Below are positions 19,001-27,800 of a stretch of 64,000 nucleotides of DNA, one piece after another (the stretch's first letter is position 1; every line of letters starts with the position of its first letter). The notes under the pieces were generated by a model that ran no database searches, was not told where the DNA came from, and saw only the letters and a program-made list of their open reading frames with translations. The position numbers were made by a program, and so were the translations under genes. The stretch spans positions 7,998 through 71,997 of the forward strand of contig CAZLGM010000001.1 in the NCBI GenBank assembly GCA_964558875.1, given 5' to 3'. Origin of the DNA: CAZLGM01 sp964558875 (GTDB taxonomy: Bacteria; Desulfobacterota; Desulfobulbia; Desulfobulbales; Desulfocapsaceae).

Positions 19001-22000
19001 TACTGCCATTGGTGAATATTCCGCCACCGGGGTAAAATGTATTGGAGTTTCCGGAAATTGTAGAATTGGTGATGGTCAGGCTGGAGGTGTCGGAAAAAAA
19101 TGCAATACCGCCACCATACCCCCCGGCACGGTTTCCGGAGATGGTCGAATTGGTAAGAGTTACGTCACCGGATTGACCACCAGAAAAGATTGCCCCGCCG
19201 TATCTTGTCGAAATATTATTTGCGATGGTGGAGCCTGTTATAGTCAGGTTCTCTATGTTTCTAATGGCACCACCATGCCCTGTTGAATAGCCATTCTGCA
19301 GGGTCAGGTTCTCCAGGCTGACATCGATTTTATTTGAATTGTTGCCATCATCAATATTGAAGATCCGGCTGGAATTCTGAGCATTAATAGTCACCCGGCC
19401 ATCACCGTCAATGGTAAGATCCTGGGTGATGGTAAACTCACCAAGAGCAAGATTGATGGTGCCGGAGTCCGTATAACTCTTGGCACTACCGTCGGCAGCC
19501 GTATTGAGCTGAGTTGCAAAATGAATGATGCCGTACAACGAAGATGATTCCGCCAGCTCAATGGCTTCCCGCAATGAAAAGTCTCCTTCACAGTAATCAC
19601 CATCCGACTCATCCACCAAAGAATCGACAGGTTTGATCTGGGCCTCGTAACTCCCCATATCAACACCCTTGCCGTCATCGCGATTGTAGGGGATTCCCCG
19701 CTGGTCGGTTGTCAGTCCGTTGGCTATGCCGCTGTTATGGGCAGGAGAACCCACCAACAGTGCGTGGGTCCAAGTTGGCCCGCCGTTGTCGGCCAGGGGG
19801 GCAAGCTTCGGATCGTCACCAACAGTATTGTTATTGCTGCCGTTAGTGATGGAGTGGCCGTCACCTGTTTCAATCAGGGAATATTCAACATCAAGGGTTC
19901 CTGTTCCATCGGTATACAGATCATTGCCAAGGTTTCCTGCGCTGTTGTTACCGATAATTGTTGAGCTGATGGAGGTGGTGCTGTTGCCGCCGGTATAAAT
20001 GCCGCCGCCATCGGTTGTGGCTGAATTATGAGAAATTGTTGAGTTGTTGATAGTGGCTGCAGTGCCCCAGAGAGATATTGCTCCAGCCCTGAAAGTGTTA
20101 GCTGTATTTCCCGAGAAGGTAGAATTGCTGATGTCAGTTGTACCGGATACGGCATGCAGGCCGCCGCCATAGCGGGCTTCATTTCCGGAAAGAGTCGAAT
20201 CGGTGATGGTAATATCGTTTCGAGTATGTATGCCGCCGCCATTATATGCCGCGAAGCTGCCAGCGATAGTTGAGTTGGTGATGCTTAAGTCTTCGAAGTT
20301 CTGGATTGCACCGCCGGAACCTGTGATAAGGCCGGCACTGTTGGCAGAGCCGTTTTGCAGGATTAAATCATTTAAGGCGACACTGCTGTCGGAACTGTTG
20401 TCGCCGTCGTTGATACTGAAAATCCGGCTGCCGGTAGCAGGATTAACACCGTCATAGCCGCCGTCGATGGTAATCCGCCCCTGACCATTAATGGTCAGGG
20501 ATTTGTCGATAACCAGTTGACCAAGGGCGGCATCAAGATTGATCTGTCCATTTAAATCCTTATGAAAGTGGATCGTTCCACCCGACGGAGCGTTGGTAAT
20601 GGCTTCACGCAATGAGTAGTCACCAGCCGAATAGTCGCCGTCGTTTTCATCAACCAGAGTATCGACGATGGTGTTGGCCTCCAAGGCACCCATATCGACA
20701 CCGCCGACATCCCGGACAAAACCGGCTCCCCGCTGGTCATTGTCAAGGTTGTCGGGGTTGGAGCCGCTGTGCAGGGCCGGGCTTGTGACTTTCAACGAGT
20801 GAGTCCGGGTGGGGCCGCCGTTGTCGGCAAGAGGATTGAGAGCCGGGTCAACATTTACGATGTTACCGTTGGTGCCATTAACAATGCCGTGATTGCCGCC
20901 ACCGGACTCGATAAGGGAGTTGTTGGCACTGATAGTTGAAGAGGACATCCAGTTGAGAATATCATGGCCGTTTGCGTCACTGTAGGCCAGATTATCGCCT
21001 AATATTGAGGAATTGAGGGTGATGTTGATATCTGAGAGGAGGAGCCCGCCGCCGTAATAGGCGCTGTTGTTGGCAATGGTTGAATTGTTGATTGTGGCTG
21101 TTCCTGTTCCCAAAGCAGAACCTACAACCAGACCACCGCCATATTGGGCGGAATAGTTGCCGGAGATGGTTGAATTGGAGACTTTAAAGCTGTTGCCGTA
21201 GATCGCATACATCCCGCCGCCACCGTATGCTGTGCGGTTATTGGAAACAGTTGAATTAGCGATACCGATATCACCAAAAAATGCAGTGAGATAGAGCCCG
21301 CCGCCGTAGGAATCACCGGCATTATCGTCAATGGTGGAGTTGCTGATAGTGATTGAACCGGTAATGGCGGAAGCTGCCACACCACCCCCGCTTCCCCCGG
21401 TACTGGAAGTGAGGCTGTAAGTAGCACCGTTGCCGGTAATTGTCGAGTCGCTGATAGTGATTGTTCCCGAATCAGTAATAAGAGCCAGGCCGCCGCCGTC
21501 CCCGCCGTAGGCCATATTCTGGGAGATTGTTGTTTCACTGACATTGTTTCTGCCATAGGAAGAAGCGGCAAAAATGCCGCCGCCGCTTCCTTCCAAGGCG
21601 TAATTATAGGTGACGGTTGAACCGCTGATGCTGTTTGAGCCGTAAATTGTATTGGCAAAGATACCACCGCCGTCTCCGCCACTGGCATAGTTCTGATAAA
21701 CCGTTACATTGCTGAATGTGTTTGAGCCGTAATTTGTCGAGGCGAAGACACCGCCGCCGTCTCCATCATACGCATAGTTATATCCAAAGGACGTATCGGT
21801 CACCGTCAGGCCGCTGGAACTGTTTCGTGAATAAATACCGCCGCCGCTCTCGGCAGCCATGTTGTATGTAACGGTAGAATCGCTGACGGTCAATATTTCA
21901 CTGTTATAGATGGCACCACCGCTTTCACCGGCTCCTGCCGCGTTGCCTCCCGTCAAGCTCAGACCGGTGAGGGTGACCTCCGAATCGGTGGTGGGGTCGG

Positions 22001-24836
22001 TGTCATCGATCGAGAACAGGCGGCTGCTGTATTGGCCATCAATGGTGATACGATTATCGCCATTAATAGACAGGCTCTTGTCAATGGTGAATTCACCCAA
22101 GACCATATCGATGTCGCCGGAGAGGCCGGGCTTAAAAAGAATCCATTCGCCGTTGCCGGCCTGGTCGATGGCCTCGCGAAGGGAATAATTACCGGCAGAA
22201 TAGTTGCCGTCATTTTCATCGGCCAGGGTGTCGACGATATGGAAAAATTCCACAGCCCCCATATCGGTGCCGGCGCCGGCCATACGAACAAAACCTGCTC
22301 CCCGCTGGTCGTTGGCCAGTCCATTGGCCGCGCCGCTATCGATGACAGGGCTGCCGGCCATGAGTGCATGGGTCAAGGTCGGGCCGCCGTTATCGCCTAG
22401 TGGCAGCAGACCGGGGTCCTGGCCGACGATATTGCCTAAAGAATCGCCGCTGGTGGCGCTGTCATCAACGTTGTGACCTGTAGCCGTTTGAATCAGGGAA
22501 TGGGCAGCCTCCAGATTGCTTGTGTTGTCGCTTACATCCTCACTATTGGTGTCAATGGAAATGTTGTCGCTGATGATACTGGAGCTGATACTGCTGCTGC
22601 TGTTACCACCAACGGAGGCATGGGAATAAAAACCGCCGCCGCTGAGTTTTGCCGTATTAAAAGCTATGGTTGAGTTGGTGATTGAACTGGTCGAGTCACT
22701 CAAACCGGCCAGATGGACACCACCGCCGGTGTCGGTTGTTGACTCATTGCCGGAAATGGTGGAGTTGACAATAGAATGAACGCTGTGAGTGGAGTTCCAG
22801 ATCAGAACACCGCCGCCCATATCCACCGAAGTGTTACCGGAAATGGTGGAGTCGGTGATTGATACCGAGCCGTATCGCACATCATTGAACAGACCGCCTC
22901 CGGCCCCGTCACTGGTATTGCCCGAGATGGTGGATCGGGTGATACTGGTATGGGCGTCGCCAAACCGGGTATAGGTGAACAGACCGCCACCTTCAATGGT
23001 GGCATGGTTATTCCTGATAATGGAGTCGGTTATCAGGGTGGTGCCGCCATAGGCCGCTCTTGTGCGGATGCCGCCGCCGCGGCCGCCCTGATTATTCTGG
23101 ATGACGGAGTTTGAGATAGTCAGATTTTCATTGCTTGAAATAGCGCCACCGCCACCGGTGCCGGCGTTTCCTGCCTGCAGGGTCAAACCGGCTATTGTCA
23201 CGTTGATCAGGCTTTGCGGCATGTTACTGTAGTCATCGATATTAAAAATTCGGCTGCCTGTTCCGGGTACGCCGGTATAGCCGCCATCAATGGTAATTCG
23301 ACTGTCGCCGTCGATCCTGATATGGTCGGTGATTTCAATCTCACCGAGACTCAAGGCGATGGTGCCGGATAAGCCGGCAGCAAAGGTGACATCGACCAAG
23401 CCTTCGTCAGCGTTGGCAAGTCCAACGGCCTCACGCAGAGAAAGATCTCCAGCACCATAATCGCCGTCATTCTCATCCACCAATGTGTCGACCACCAGCC
23501 GATGGGATTCATAGCTGCCCATATCAACGGTTGCCACGGTTCTGATATACCCCCGGCCGCGCTGGTCCGTATTCAGGTTGTCCGGGTTACTGCCGGCATT
23601 CACCGCCGGAGAACCGGCCAGCAGTGCATGCGTCCATGTTGAACCGCCGTTGTCTGCTAATGGTGCGAGACGGGGATCGATACCGATGAGATTGTTGTTA
23701 TCCTGTCCACTGCCGGTGCCAGGGTTGTTATCAACGAGATGTCCGCCGGTTGAACCGATCAGCGAGAAGGTGACATGTAAGGGGCTGTCTTCCGCATTGA
23801 GCAGGTCAGCGCCAGTAGCCCCGGCACTGTTGTTTGCAATAATCGTTGAACAGATGGTGGTTGGATTGTTGTCAAAAGTGTGCAGCGAAACCCCGCCGCC
23901 GCTGGCACGGGAGATGTTTTCAACTATGGTGGAGTTAACGATTTCAGTGGAGACAGAACCGTTGGTTATTACCAGGAGTCCACCGCCGTAATCCCCCTGA
24001 TTGTCAGAGATGGTTGACTGCTGAACAGAGATGGAGCCGCCGTCGTTGATGTCGATAAACAGCCCGCCGCCGCTGCCATAGGCCCAGTTGCCCGAAATGG
24101 TCGAGTTGGCAACTGTTGCCGAACCGCCGGCACCGTTGTCGATATAGATTCCGCCGCCATTGCCGAATAAGGCGGTGTCCCTGGTCCTGTTGTCCGAGAT
24201 GGTGGAGTTGTCGATAACGGTTGAACCGCCATCGACTTTTGAATAGAGGCCGCCGCCGCAATCACCTGCCGTATTGGCTGTAATGGTGGAATTGGAGAGG
24301 CTCAGGTTTTCCCGGCTGAAGATTGCGCCGCCGCTTGCCGTTCCCGAGTCGCCGTTCTGCAGCCTCAGGCCGCTTAGGCTGACGTCGCTGTTGACAAGGT
24401 CATCGCCATCATTGATGTTAAAGATCCGGCTGTTGTTCTGCGCGTCGATGGTTACTCGATTGTCACCGTCAATGGAGAGGCTCTGAGCGATTGTAAATTG
24501 TCCGCCCCAGGGAGCGGTTGTCGCATCATAAGGGGTCATCCGGATGGTGCCGGAGGTGACCCAGGACTTGGCAAGGCCATCTTCGCTGATATTGAGTTTA
24601 TCATCAAAGAAAATCCATTCACCGTCCATCGACGCTCTAATTGCTTCGCGCAGTGAATAATCACCCAGGCTGTCATCGGCGTCATTCTCATCCACCAGGG
24701 TGTCGACGATATGGGAATATTCGATTGCGCCAATATCCACCCCTGCAAGACCCACATCCCGTGAAAATCCATCGCCCCGTTGATCATTGAGCAGTCCGTT
24801 GGCAACGCCGCCACCAATTGCCATGCTGTTGTTCAT
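13083..24836 (-). CDS. Giant DUF4347 beta-helix protein 1, C-terminal part after an in-frame stop
   Basis: The open frame resumes right after the TAA at 24894-24896 in the same frame as the upstream part; 24836 is only the first Met and has no ribosome site. It completes module 2 and holds modules 3-11 of a tandem array. Each module starts with a CSLREA-type motif (VDTLVDENDGDYSAGDYSLR), followed by a CHU/PbH1-like parallel beta-helix of NSTISGN-type turns and a closing choice-of-anchor-Q motif (LADNGGPTxTHAL, DQRG, DMGA). SLREA motifs lie near 24640, 23430, 22170, 20600, 19565, 18490, 17460, 16470 and 14795. The last 140 or so residues form a distinct helical domain ending HPAFESDVDKLLGGILG. 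The modules predict a very long fibrous surface or secreted adhesin. Whether this part is made is doubtful unless the stop is read through. Confidence 0.85.
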   Translation of the reverse strand: MNNSMAIGGGVANGLLNDQRGDGFSRDVGLAGVDIGAIEYSHIVDTLVDENDADDSLGDYSLREAIRASMDGEWIFFDDKLNISEDGLAKSWVTSGTIRMTPYDATTAPWGGQFTIAQSLSIDGDNRVTIDAQNNSRIFNINDGDDLVNSDVSLSGLRLQNGDSGTASGGAIFSRENLSLSNSTITANTAGDCGGGLYSKVDGGSTVIDNSTISDNRTRDTALFGNGGGIYIDNGAGGSATVANSTISGNWAYGSGGGLFIDINDGGSISVQQSTISDNQGDYGGGLLVITNGSVSTEIVNSTIVENISRASGGGVSLHTFDNNPTTICSTIIANNSAGATGADLLNAEDSPLHVTFSLIGSTGGHLVDNNPGTGSGQDNNNLIGIDPRLAPLADNGGSTWTHALLAGSPAVNAGSNPDNLNTDQRGRGYIRTVATVDMGSYESHRLVVDTLVDENDGDYGAGDLSLREAVGLANADEGLVDVTFAAGLSGTIALSLGEIEITDHIRIDGDSRITIDGGYTGVPGTGSRIFNIDDYSNMPQSLINVTIAGLTLQAGNAGTGGGGAISSNENLTISNSVIQNNQGGRGGGIRTRAAYGGTTLITDSIIRNNHATIEGGGLFTYTRFGDAHTSITRSTISGNTSDGAGGGLFNDVRYGSVSITDSTISGNTSVDMGGGVLIWNSTHSVHSIVNSTISGNESTTDTGGGVHLAGLSDSTSSITNSTIAFNTAKLSGGGFYSHASVGGNSSSSISSSIISDNISIDTNSEDVSDNTSNLEAAHSLIQTATGHNVDDSATSGDSLGNIVGQDPGLLPLGDNGGPTLTHALMAGSPVIDSGAANGLANDQRGAGFVRMAGAGTDMGAVEFFHIVDTLADENDGNYSAGNYSLREAIDQAGNGEWILFKPGLSGDIDMVLGEFTIDKSLSINGDNRITIDGQYSSRLFSIDDTDPTTDSEVTLTGLSLTGGNAAGAGESGGAIYNSEILTVSDSTVTYNMAAESGGGIYSRNSSSGLTVTDTSFGYNYAYDGDGGGVFASTNYGSNTFSNVTVYQNYASGGDGGGIFANTIYGSNSISGSTVTYNYALEGSGGGIFAASSYGRNNVSETTISQNMAYGGDGGGLALITDSGTITISDSTITGNGATYSLTSSTGGSGGGVAASAITGSITISNSTIDDNAGDSYGGGLYLTAFFGDIGIANSTVSNNRTAYGGGGMYAIYGNSFKVSNSTISGNYSAQYGGGLVVGSALGTGTATINNSTIANNSAYYGGGLLLSDINITLNSSILGDNLAYSDANGHDILNWMSSSTISANNSLIESGGGNHGIVNGTNGNIVNVDPALNPLADNGGPTRTHSLKVTSPALHSGSNPDNLDNDQRGAGFVRDVGGVDMGALEANTIVDTLVDENDGDYSAGDYSLREAITNAPSGGTIHFHKDLNGQINLDAALGQLVIDKSLTINGQGRITIDGGYDGVNPATGSRIFSINDGDNSSDSSVALNDLILQNGSANSAGLITGSGGAIQNFEDLSITNSTIAGSFAAYNGGGIHTRNDITITDSTLSGNEARYGGGLHAVSGTTDISNSTFSGNTANTFRAGAISLWGTAATINNSTISHNSATTDGGGIYTGGNSTTSISSTIIGNNSAGNLGNDLYTDGTGTLDVEYSLIETGDGHSITNGSNNNTVGDDPKLAPLADNGGPTWTHALLVGSPAHNSGIANGLTTDQRGIPYNRDDGKGVDMGSYEAQIKPVDSLVDESDGDYCEGDFSLREAIELAESSSLYGIIHFATQLNTAADGSAKSYTDSGTINLALGEFTITQDLTIDGDGRVTINAQNSSRIFNIDDGNNSNKIDVSLENLTLQNGYSTGHGGAIRNIENLTITGSTIANNISTRYGGAIFSGGQSGDVTLTNSTISGNRAGGYGGGIAFFSDTSSLTITNSTISGNSNTFYPGGGIFTNGSTTISNSTITGNDGDHYGGGICAFSDLSMQSTIVANNISQYGVGHDLYTTVAGTVTVTHSLIEDRSGHSIAHGTNDNIVGVDPLLGPLADNGGPTWTHALHTGSAALNRGYHPSPAGQFDQRGAGYARDIGGVDIGAYEAQDPTLSTDIVVDSLIDENDGDYSPGNLSLREAIAAGYNNTIFFDPSIHGGTINMTLGAFTVTNEVTINGENQITIDGGYTGTQGTGSRIFNIDDGNDSNKIDVSLENLSLQNGYSTGHGGAVSNMENLTITGSTIANNISTRYGGAIFSGGQSGDVTLTNSTISGNRAGGYGGGIAFFSDTSSLTITNSTISGNSNTFYPGGGIFTNGSTTISNSTITGNDGDHYGGGICAFSDLSMQSTIVANNISQYGVGHDLYTTVAGTVTVTHSLIEDRSGHSIANGTNDNIVGVDPLLGPLADNGGPTWTHALGNGSVALNSGTDNGLATDQRGQNRTYGGVADIGAYEQQAVVFVSKDVDSLTDEFDGDYSAGNYSLREAIFNSAPGSTINFAAGLTGTINITPFSAANPWAGEFAISKSLTINGDQRVTIDGQNQSRIFKINDGSTNHLRITLNDLTLQNGRAEGKGGGIYSLENITITNTTIHGSSATTDGGGIFAMSSTGINTISNSTISGNTASADGGGIFLMTSSGTNRIINSTIAGNTAVNDGGGLFSWVPSTLPGTTTISSTIIGNNSAGGIGNDLRTSGAGTFAANHSLIQSDDGGHTVVDSATSGDGFGNIVDDNPLLAPLADNGGFTLTHALLAGSPALNAGANPLNLQNDQRGNPFQRDDGSGVDMGAYEAQSLNLVVDNLVDENDDDYGTGDFSLREAIGLANINPEADSISFAVLLNTAADGSPKSYTGTGTINMALDDFSITDDVTIDGDGRVTIDGQKDSRIFTIDDGNSANSEVTLNNLTLKKGKVSGDGGAIYNTETLTINNTTISKSEASGKGGGIRNQDTGILTITGSTIKKNSADTSGGGISNKGASVTIDGDSVISVNNAKNGGGIHNTGTGATLTITDSTVKDNIAIEDGGGLFNKASATITGSTFKDNAAYMNGGGIRNSGAGANLTITDSTVKNNSAMEDGGGLYNKATATITGSTFSENWTSTGKGGGVHNRGSGAITITDSTFKKNTADASGGGISNIGTGVVTITDSTLKKNTAGKNGGGLFNKATATVNSSILSGNHADKDGGGVSNTDSGILTVSNSTLSGNSAGRDGGGIANSGTATINNSTVAENSATAGRGGGLFQVNGDATLNSTIVGNNTALAGADVFHSGGTLNADHSLIEDPNGHTIANGTNDNIVGVDPGLRPLADNGGSTRTHALMGSSPALHSGSNPDALANDQRGAGFNRDVGGVDMGAWEGNHLVDTLVDENDGDFSAGDYSLREAIANATDKGTILFHPDLDGPINLDPVLGELVIDKNLTIDGNDKITIDGGDNNRIFNVDDTSGTTQSTVLLAGLILQNGSSGNDGGAILNRENLTISASTVSYSYASGDGGGVFNSGTITITGSTVSENNAKYSGGGIANTGIATISQSTISNNSAKYNFTAASDSHGGGINNSGTVTIDSSTVSNNTAHDFGGGINNSGTATITASTISGNTSTRSGGGIFTYSGTLTVQNSTISGNETTNSDGGGIKSFSGITSIKNSTIGDNRSRYNGGGVVLGSFATMDIVSSIIGNNTSDTAGNDLFHEPGGTLSVDHSLIESDDGGHAVPDSGVSGDGLGNIVGADPGLGPLADNGGPTQTHVLYIGSPALNSGSNPDGLTTDQRGEARDDGTGVDMGAFEDPTGQGIDPNPGEPGGETVPMGTDPGAGDDARPTDPWWLASIYEDAEAFIDFVGKQYSSWPLFFAELEVFYTDSVNILADFLTDMESRYSETLLFWIEEFIPIFGDDPLFKPILLEMGVLLGNDSDILQTPETSGTLISINGQSDLDWYQGINERLKRHPAFESDVDKLLGGILG
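17731..19253 (-). repeat. Near-identical tandem segments in modules 7 and 8 of giant protein 1
   Basis: 17731-18209 and 18775-19253 (offset 1044 bp, 348 codons) are the same apart from two bases that I counted. The flanking module sequence diverges quickly, for example after 18209. All other modules differ clearly. This points to a recent duplication or gene conversion that keeps the frame. Confidence 0.9.
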
Positions 24837-24893
24837 CAGGGCATGGGTCAGGGTCGGGCCGCCGTTATCGGCCAGCGGCCGCAGATATGGGTT

Positions 24894-27800
24894 TTAGCCG
24901 ACGATATTGCCGAGCCCGTCTCCGCTGGTGGCACTGTCGGCGACACCATGCCCATTGAGGGTACTGATCAGCGAATGATCGGCGCTGATCTGGCGTAAAG
25001 GATCGGCGCTGGAGGCGTCATAGAGATCTTCACTGGTTTCATCAATGGAAATGTTTGCCCCGATGATGGTGGAGCTGATCCGGCTGGTGCCGTTGTCCGC
25101 CAGGACACTGGAATGAATCCCGCCGCCGTGCTGCTTTGATGTATTGTTGGTGATGGTTGTATTGGTAATCGAGCTGGTCGCTCCGCTGCTGTTGACAGTG
25201 ACACCCACGCCACCACCGTGTGCGGCGGTTGTTTCATTGCCTGAGATGGTAGAATTAGTGATTGATATCGTTGCCGTTTCATTGACGTTTACGGAGATAC
25301 CGCCGCCGGAGCCTTTCGATTCATTTGCCGAAAGTGTTGAGCCGGCAACAGAAAAGCTACTGGTATCATAGGCCCTGGAGAATACGCCTCCACCGGCACC
25401 ATCAGCGATGTTATCCGAAACGGTGGAGCTTAAAAGAGTGGTAACATCATCACCATGGGTCCGCACATAGACACCGCCGCCTTTTCCGTTGGCAGCCTCG
25501 TTATCGGATATGGTTGAGTTGTCTATCGTGCTACTCCCTCTCCACGAGTAGAGAAAGAGGCCGCCGCCGTCACCACCGGCTGAATTATCAGAGATGGTTG
25601 AGTTGGAGATTGTTAGTTTCCCATCCACCTGCCGGATATAGACACCACCGCCGTCAAGTGTCTGTGCCTCATTATCGGTGACGGTTATATTTGAAACGGT
25701 CGCTTCGGCTGAACTGCCGAGAATCTTAATCCCGAGTCCGCCGCCGTTATTGCCGGCTCTGTTTCGGTAGACGCTGGAGTTGTCGATGGTGATGGTGCCG
25801 GAATGATCGGATCGGACATAGCCGCCGCCGAAATTCCAGTTTGCCTCATTACGGCTGATGGTGGTATCGGAGATGGTGATTGTTCCCAGATCGCTTCTTA
25901 TATAGAGCCCTCCCACTGAGCCGGCTTCATTCAAATCAAAGGTTGAGTTGGAGATGGTGGTGGTGCCGCTTCCATTTGTGATATGGGCCCCGCCGCCGAC
26001 AGCTCCTCCGCTTAGTGTATTACCCACAAAATCAGTATCGCTGATAGTGGTTGCACCGTCAGGGGTCTGAACATAGAGCCCGCCTCCATGACTGGATGAG
26101 GTGTTGTAGGAGATGGTGGAGTTGCTGATGGTAACATCGACAGAGTTGCTGTTTTTAATGAGAATCCCGCCGCCATACAGGGAGTAATGAAAGCTGAAAC
26201 CGGAATTGATGTTTTTTGTGATGGTGGAATTGGTAATGGTCAGGTTTTCACGGCTGTAGATAGCCCCGCCACCGAAATAGCCGTTGCCGGATCCGCCGCC
26301 ACCATAATAATAATAAGCATTGCCGTTCTGCAGAGTCAGACCGGAGAGGGTGACATTCTGATTAACACTGTCATCACCGCCGGCCGATGTGTCGTCGATA
26401 TTGAATATCCGGCTGCCGGTCCCGGCTGTGCCGGTATAACCGCCGTCTATGGTGATCCTGCCATCACCGTTGATGGTCAGATCATGGGCTATTTCAAATT
26501 GACCTCCCCAGGGAGCCGTGGTTGCATCGTATTGGGTCATGTTTATGGTGCTGCCGGAAACAAGACTGGAGGCAAAATTGATGGTGTCGGCGATATATGG
26601 TGATTTGGCCAGCTCAATGGCTTCCCTGAGTGAGAGATCACCAGTACTGTAGTCGGTGTCGAATTCATCAACCAGATAATCGACTTCCAGACTCAACACT
26701 GGATTCTGATCTTCATAGGCACCAATATCAACACCAGCACCGTCATCACGGTTAAACCCTGCGCCCCGCTGATCAAATTGACCGGCAGGCGCTGCATGGA
26801 AGCCGTTATTTAATGCCGGACTGCCGGCCAGCAGCGCGTGGGTCCAGGTGGGACCGCCATTGTCGGCCAGGTCATCCAGCAGCGGATCAACATCGATAAT
26901 GTTGCCCGTACCGGTATCGATGGTGAAGCCACTGTTTGTTTCAATCAACGAGTAATCGACATTGAGTGTTCCGCCTGTTTTAAAAATATCATCGTCATTT
27001 CCTCCTCCGCTGTTATTGCCGACAATGGTGGAGCTGATTGTTGTGGTTGTCCCACTATCAGCACGTATAAAAACGCCGCCACCGTCATCATAAGTAGCCT
27101 TGTTGCCGGAGATGGTCGAATTGTTGACGCTGGTAGTGCTATACCGAGTATAAACGCCGCCACCTCGATCCCGGGCTGTGTTTCCGGAGATGGTGGAATT
27201 GTTGATGGTGGTGTCCCCATAAGAAGCACTAACGCCGCCGCCTCTATTCCAAGTCGTGTTTCCGGAGATCGTCGAATTGTTAATGGTGGTTGTGCTGTTC
27301 CAAGCACCTAGGCCGCCACCCAGCCCAGCCGTGTTTCCGGAGATGGTGGAATTGTTGATGATGGTGGTGCCCCTGCCGGCATAAACGCCGCCGCCGCTCC
27401 AAGCCGTGTTGCCGGAAATGGTGGAATTGTTGATGGTGGTGGTGCCCCAACCGGCATAAATGCCGCCGCCGTTCCAAATAGTAGCCGTGCTGCCTGAGAT
27501 AGTCGTATTATTGATGGTCAGGTTCTCACGACTGAAAATTGCGCCTCCGGTATGTTCTACTGAACTATCACTGTTGCCTTTCTGCAGGGTCAGGTCGTTG
27601 AGAGTTATATCGAGATTGGTGGTATCATCACTATCGTTGATATTGAATATTCTGGTGCCGCTACCGAAATTACCTGTAACATAGCCGCCATCAATGATGA
27701 TCCTCCCTTCGCCGTTGATGGTCAGCGAATCTGTAATCAGCAACTCTGTACCGGCCAGGCTGATCGTTGAGATGGTGTCTGCAAAGGTGATGACATCGGC

